Notes under the pieces: generated by a model
Told to the model about the DNA's origin: nothing
Databases searched by the model: none
What the model saw: only the letters and a program-made list of their open reading frames with translations
Assembly: GCA_048498995.1 (NCBI GenBank)
Contig: JBEHWX010000020.1
Location: 12,450-76,449 of the forward strand
Direction: 5' to 3'
Length of the DNA: 64,000 nucleotides
Source of the DNA: JBEHWX01 sp048498995
GTDB lineage: Bacteria > Bacteroidota > Ignavibacteria > OLB7
Position numbers and translations under genes: made by a program
In this document: piece by piece, positions 61,578 through 64,000 of the stretch
How the letters are laid out: every line of letters begins with the position of its first letter
Position numbering within the stretch: position 1 is the first letter of the stretch

Positions 61578-63956
61578 ATGGACCAGCCATCGATACTCAT
61601 CGTTGATGACGAGATCATCATTGCGCGGGAGCTGGAATCCCGGTTGAAGGTGATGGGCTACGACGTGCCGGCGATCGCCGCCTCCGGTGCCGAGGCGATC
61701 GAGCTGGCGCGGACGCTCAAGCCGGACCTCATCCTCATGGATATCGTGCTCAAGGGGAGCATGGACGGAATCGAGGCGGCGGCGGAGATCCGGAGATACC
61801 ATCAGGCTCCGGTGATCTACGTGACCGCCTATACCGATCTGCGGACCCTGGAGCGCGCCAAGGCCACCGAGCCGTTCGGCTACATCGTCAAGCCGTTTCA
61901 CGAGCGTGAGCTGAACGCCAACATTCAGATCGCGCTGTACAAGCACAACGTGGAGACCAAGCTCCGGAGAATCGAGCGATGGTTCGCCGCGGCCGTCGAG
62001 GAGATCGGCGACGCGGTGATCATGGCCGATGCCGCCGGAGCGATCACCCACGTCAATCCCGCGGCGGAGGCGATCACCTTCTGGCCGCGTGAACAGGCGA
62101 TCGGGCGCTCCCTCACGGATGTCCTTCGCCTGGCGCGCCGCGACACCGGAGAGCCGGTGCCGCTCGACGATGTCGAGATGGGGCCGGTGGTCTGTCTGGC
62201 GGCCGACACGCTGCTGATCGACAGGGAGAGCCGCGAGATCCCGATCGACAACACGACCAGCTGCATTCGGGACGAGGAGGAGAGGCCGGCCGGCTCGATT
62301 TCCGTGTTCCGCGATCCGACCGGGACCAGATACGGCGCGCTGGTCACGATGAACGCCGACGTGGCGCTGGCCGCGTCGAGGGCGTTGACGCTCCGCGGGA
62401 TGCTCTCCCTCTGCGCCGAGTCGATGGCGCGGACGCTCAACGCCACCCTTGCCCGCATCTGGACGGTGAACACGGTCGGCGACACGCTGATTCTTCAGGC
62501 CGGCGCCGGCGTCGACAGGGATCTCGACGGACACCAGGCCAGGATACCGGTGGGAGTCGGGGAGATCGGGCTCGTGGCGCGCGAGCGGAAGCCCTATCTG
62601 AGCAACGACTTCCTGAACGATGAACGGAGCGCGGACGCCGACTGGGCGCGGCGCCAGCAACTGTGCTCCTTCGCGGGATATCCCCTGCTGATCGACGACC
62701 GGCTGGTGGGGGTGATGGCCGCCTACTGCCGGCGCGACATGAGCGAGGGGATAACCGCCGCGCTCGGCTCGGTCGCGCACGCGATCGCCGTCGGCATCGA
62801 GCGGAAGCGCCTGGAGGAGCAGCTGCACCAGGCGCAGAAGATGGAGGCGATCGGCCAGCTGGCCGGCGGCGTGGCGCACGACTTCAACAACCTGCTGACG
62901 ATCATCTCCGGCTACAGCCAGATACTTCTGGCGCGCAACGACGTGGACTCCGATACCAGGATGATGGTCGATCAGATCCGGGCCGCCGGCGAACGTGCCG
63001 CCTCGCTGACGCGTCAGCTCCTGACGTTCAGCCGGAAGCAGGTGGTCGAGCCGAAGATCATCGATCTGAGCGCGCTCGTCGCCGGGATGGAATCGATGCT
63101 CCTCCGCCTGATCGGCGAGGGGATCTCGCTTGCCTGCGTCCTCTCGCCGGAGCCGGTGAACGTGATCGCCGATCCCGGACAGATGGAACAGGTGATCATG
63201 AACATCGCCATCAACGCTTCCGACGCGATGCCGGTCGGCGGCAAGCTGACGATCGAGACAAGCCGCGTGGAGCTGGACGCGGCGTTCGCGGTGACGCATC
63301 CGATGATCCCTTCCGGCTGCTACGTGATGCTCGCGATCAGCGACACCGGCTGCGGCATGACGCCGGACGTGCAGGAGCATGTCTACGAGCCCTTCTTCAC
63401 CACGAAGGAGCAGGGGAAGGGGACCGGACTCGGCCTCTCGACCGTCTACGGCATCGTCCGCCAGAGCGGCGGTTACATCGGGCTCTACAGCGAGCCGGGC
63501 GTCGGGACCACGTTCAAGATCTATCTGGCCTGCGCCGGGCTGGAGGCGTCGTCGACGGAGGAGCGAGCGGCCGCCGCGCCGCCGGGAGGGAACGAAACGA
63601 TCCTCCTCGTCGAGGACGAGCATCCGGTGCGCGCGCTCTCGCGCTACGTGCTCGAGCAGTCCGGCTATCGCGTGCTCGATGCGAGCGATGGGGAGGAGGC
63701 GCTGTCGATCGCCAAGGCGCATGCTGGGCACATTCAGATGCTGATCACCGACGTGGTGCTACCGGGGATGGGCGGGCGGATCGTGGCGGAGAGGCTGCGG
63801 GCGGTCAGGCCCGACATCAGGGTGCTTTACATGTCCGGCTATACCGACGACGCGGTGATCCGCCACGGGATCCTCCAGTCGGAGACCGCGTTCATTCAGA
63901 AGCCGTTCACGCCGGCGATGCTTGCCGGAAAGGTGCGCGAGGTGCTCGACGGGTAG
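61578..63956 (+). CDS. Hybrid histidine kinase, REC-PAS-GAF-HisKA-HATPase-REC
   Basis: 792 residues from the ATG at 61578. The N-terminal receiver (acid pair D10/D11, phospho-Asp D55 in LILMDIV, YVTAYTD, IVKPF) would accept phosphate from the upstream kinase. A PAS-like domain (about 135-230) and a GAF-like domain (about 260-410) follow. The kinase core has LAGGVAHDFNNLLTIISGY (His434), NIAINASDAM, ISDTGCGM and KGTGLGLSTVYGIV. The C-terminal receiver has LLVEDEHPVR, D725 in MLITDVVLPGM and FIQKPF. This gives an unusual order with receivers at both ends. Cytoplasmic. No output domain in the window. Confidence 0.97.
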   Translation: MDQPSILIVDDEIIIARELESRLKVMGYDVPAIAASGAEAIELARTLKPDLILMDIVLKGSMDGIEAAAEIRRYHQAPVIYVTAYTDLRTLERAKATEPFGYIVKPFHERELNANIQIALYKHNVETKLRRIERWFAAAVEEIGDAVIMADAAGAITHVNPAAEAITFWPREQAIGRSLTDVLRLARRDTGEPVPLDDVEMGPVVCLAADTLLIDRESREIPIDNTTSCIRDEEERPAGSISVFRDPTGTRYGALVTMNADVALAASRALTLRGMLSLCAESMARTLNATLARIWTVNTVGDTLILQAGAGVDRDLDGHQARIPVGVGEIGLVARERKPYLSNDFLNDERSADADWARRQQLCSFAGYPLLIDDRLVGVMAAYCRRDMSEGITAALGSVAHAIAVGIERKRLEEQLHQAQKMEAIGQLAGGVAHDFNNLLTIISGYSQILLARNDVDSDTRMMVDQIRAAGERAASLTRQLLTFSRKQVVEPKIIDLSALVAGMESMLLRLIGEGISLACVLSPEPVNVIADPGQMEQVIMNIAINASDAMPVGGKLTIETSRVELDAAFAVTHPMIPSGCYVMLAISDTGCGMTPDVQEHVYEPFFTTKEQGKGTGLGLSTVYGIVRQSGGYIGLYSEPGVGTTFKIYLACAGLEASSTEERAAAAPPGGNETILLVEDEHPVRALSRYVLEQSGYRVLDASDGEEALSIAKAHAGHIQMLITDVVLPGMGGRIVAERLRAVRPDIRVLYMSGYTDDAVIRHGILQSETAFIQKPFTPAMLAGKVREVLDG

Positions 63957-64000
63957 AGCTGGAAGATGGTGAGATCCGGCGGCGCGGGCGTTCGGAGTCG
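63957..64000. other. Window end after the hybrid kinase
   Basis: Only 44 bases remain after the stop codon. No feature can be called here. Confidence 0.6.

Noticed and set aside
61542..63731. 729-codon open frame on the minus strand
   Set aside because: Shadow of the hybrid kinase, whose receiver and kinase motifs are clear on the plus strand.

Overview
The window is GC-rich, gene-dense bacterial chromosome with about 55 protein genes and no tRNA, rRNA, CRISPR array or integrated phage that I can see. The best taxonomic clue is the 1061-residue surface protein at 26511-29696. It ends in a type IX secretion (T9SS) sorting domain of the 'SIRPNPFNPS' kind, which points to the Bacteroidota/Chlorobiota/Ignavibacteriota/Kapaibacteriota (FCB) group. 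The many Sec-exported lipoproteins, ankyrin proteins and RHS-like 'YDxxGNW' proteins fit that. High GC would be unusual for classical Bacteroidota, so a Kapabacteria- or Chlorobi-like lineage is my guess, not a demonstrated fact.

Layout. 1-7645: helical-repeat, membrane and lipoprotein genes of unknown role plus a polysaccharide deacetylase. 7999-12331: a signal-less 223-aa protein, a large FAD-linked oxidase and a virus-like 2-oxoglutarate oxygenase candidate. 12432-16292: a minus-strand run with beta-carbonic anhydrase, an orphan MbtH-like protein, four small membrane or DUF4166 proteins (three coupled by ATGA overlaps) and a small acidic protein. 16488-19944: a secreted Ala/Pro-tailed protein, a BtrH/DUF4872 protein and a GNAT acetyltransferase. 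20243-26412: a DUF4157 protein typical of extracellular contractile injection system (eCIS) cargo, then an exported ankyrin-repeat locus with two intact genes and a decayed copy between them. 26511-32396: the T9SS surface protein, a REP-associated tyrosine transposase (RAYT) and three tandem membrane-anchored winged-helix paralogues. 32906-37957: a class 3 lipase, two paralogous secreted proteins and a DUF4342 protein. 38228-43539: a TetR regulator divergent from an EmrA-EmrB-TolC-type efflux operon. 43775-46938: a PafA-like phosphatase and a PEMT/ICMT-like membrane methyltransferase. 47765-52913: six exported paralogues, mostly linked by 1- or 4-base overlaps. 53170-63956: a second MFS exporter, a P460-hexaheme cytochrome c fusion, a signal-less lytic transglycosylase, a lipoprotein, and a two-gene histidine kinase/hybrid phosphorelay.

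Several intergenic regions carry a family of REP-like palindromes (at least nine copies, at about 8.9, 17.6, 37.0-37.4 and 53.1 kb). Their 7-base TCTTCAG loop stays nearly constant while the stem changes in a compensatory way. A RAYT gene with its own perfect 22-bp palindrome lies in the same window. Short tandem repeats (12-28 bp units) recur inside and between genes.

The most unusual items are the DUF4157 protein with an amidase-like C-terminal domain, the six-gene overlapping operon of YD-type exported proteins, the covarying REP family, the ankyrin duplication/decay locus, the membrane-anchored winged-helix triplet and the P460-multiheme fusion. Functional statements rest on motifs read by eye; no database search was run.
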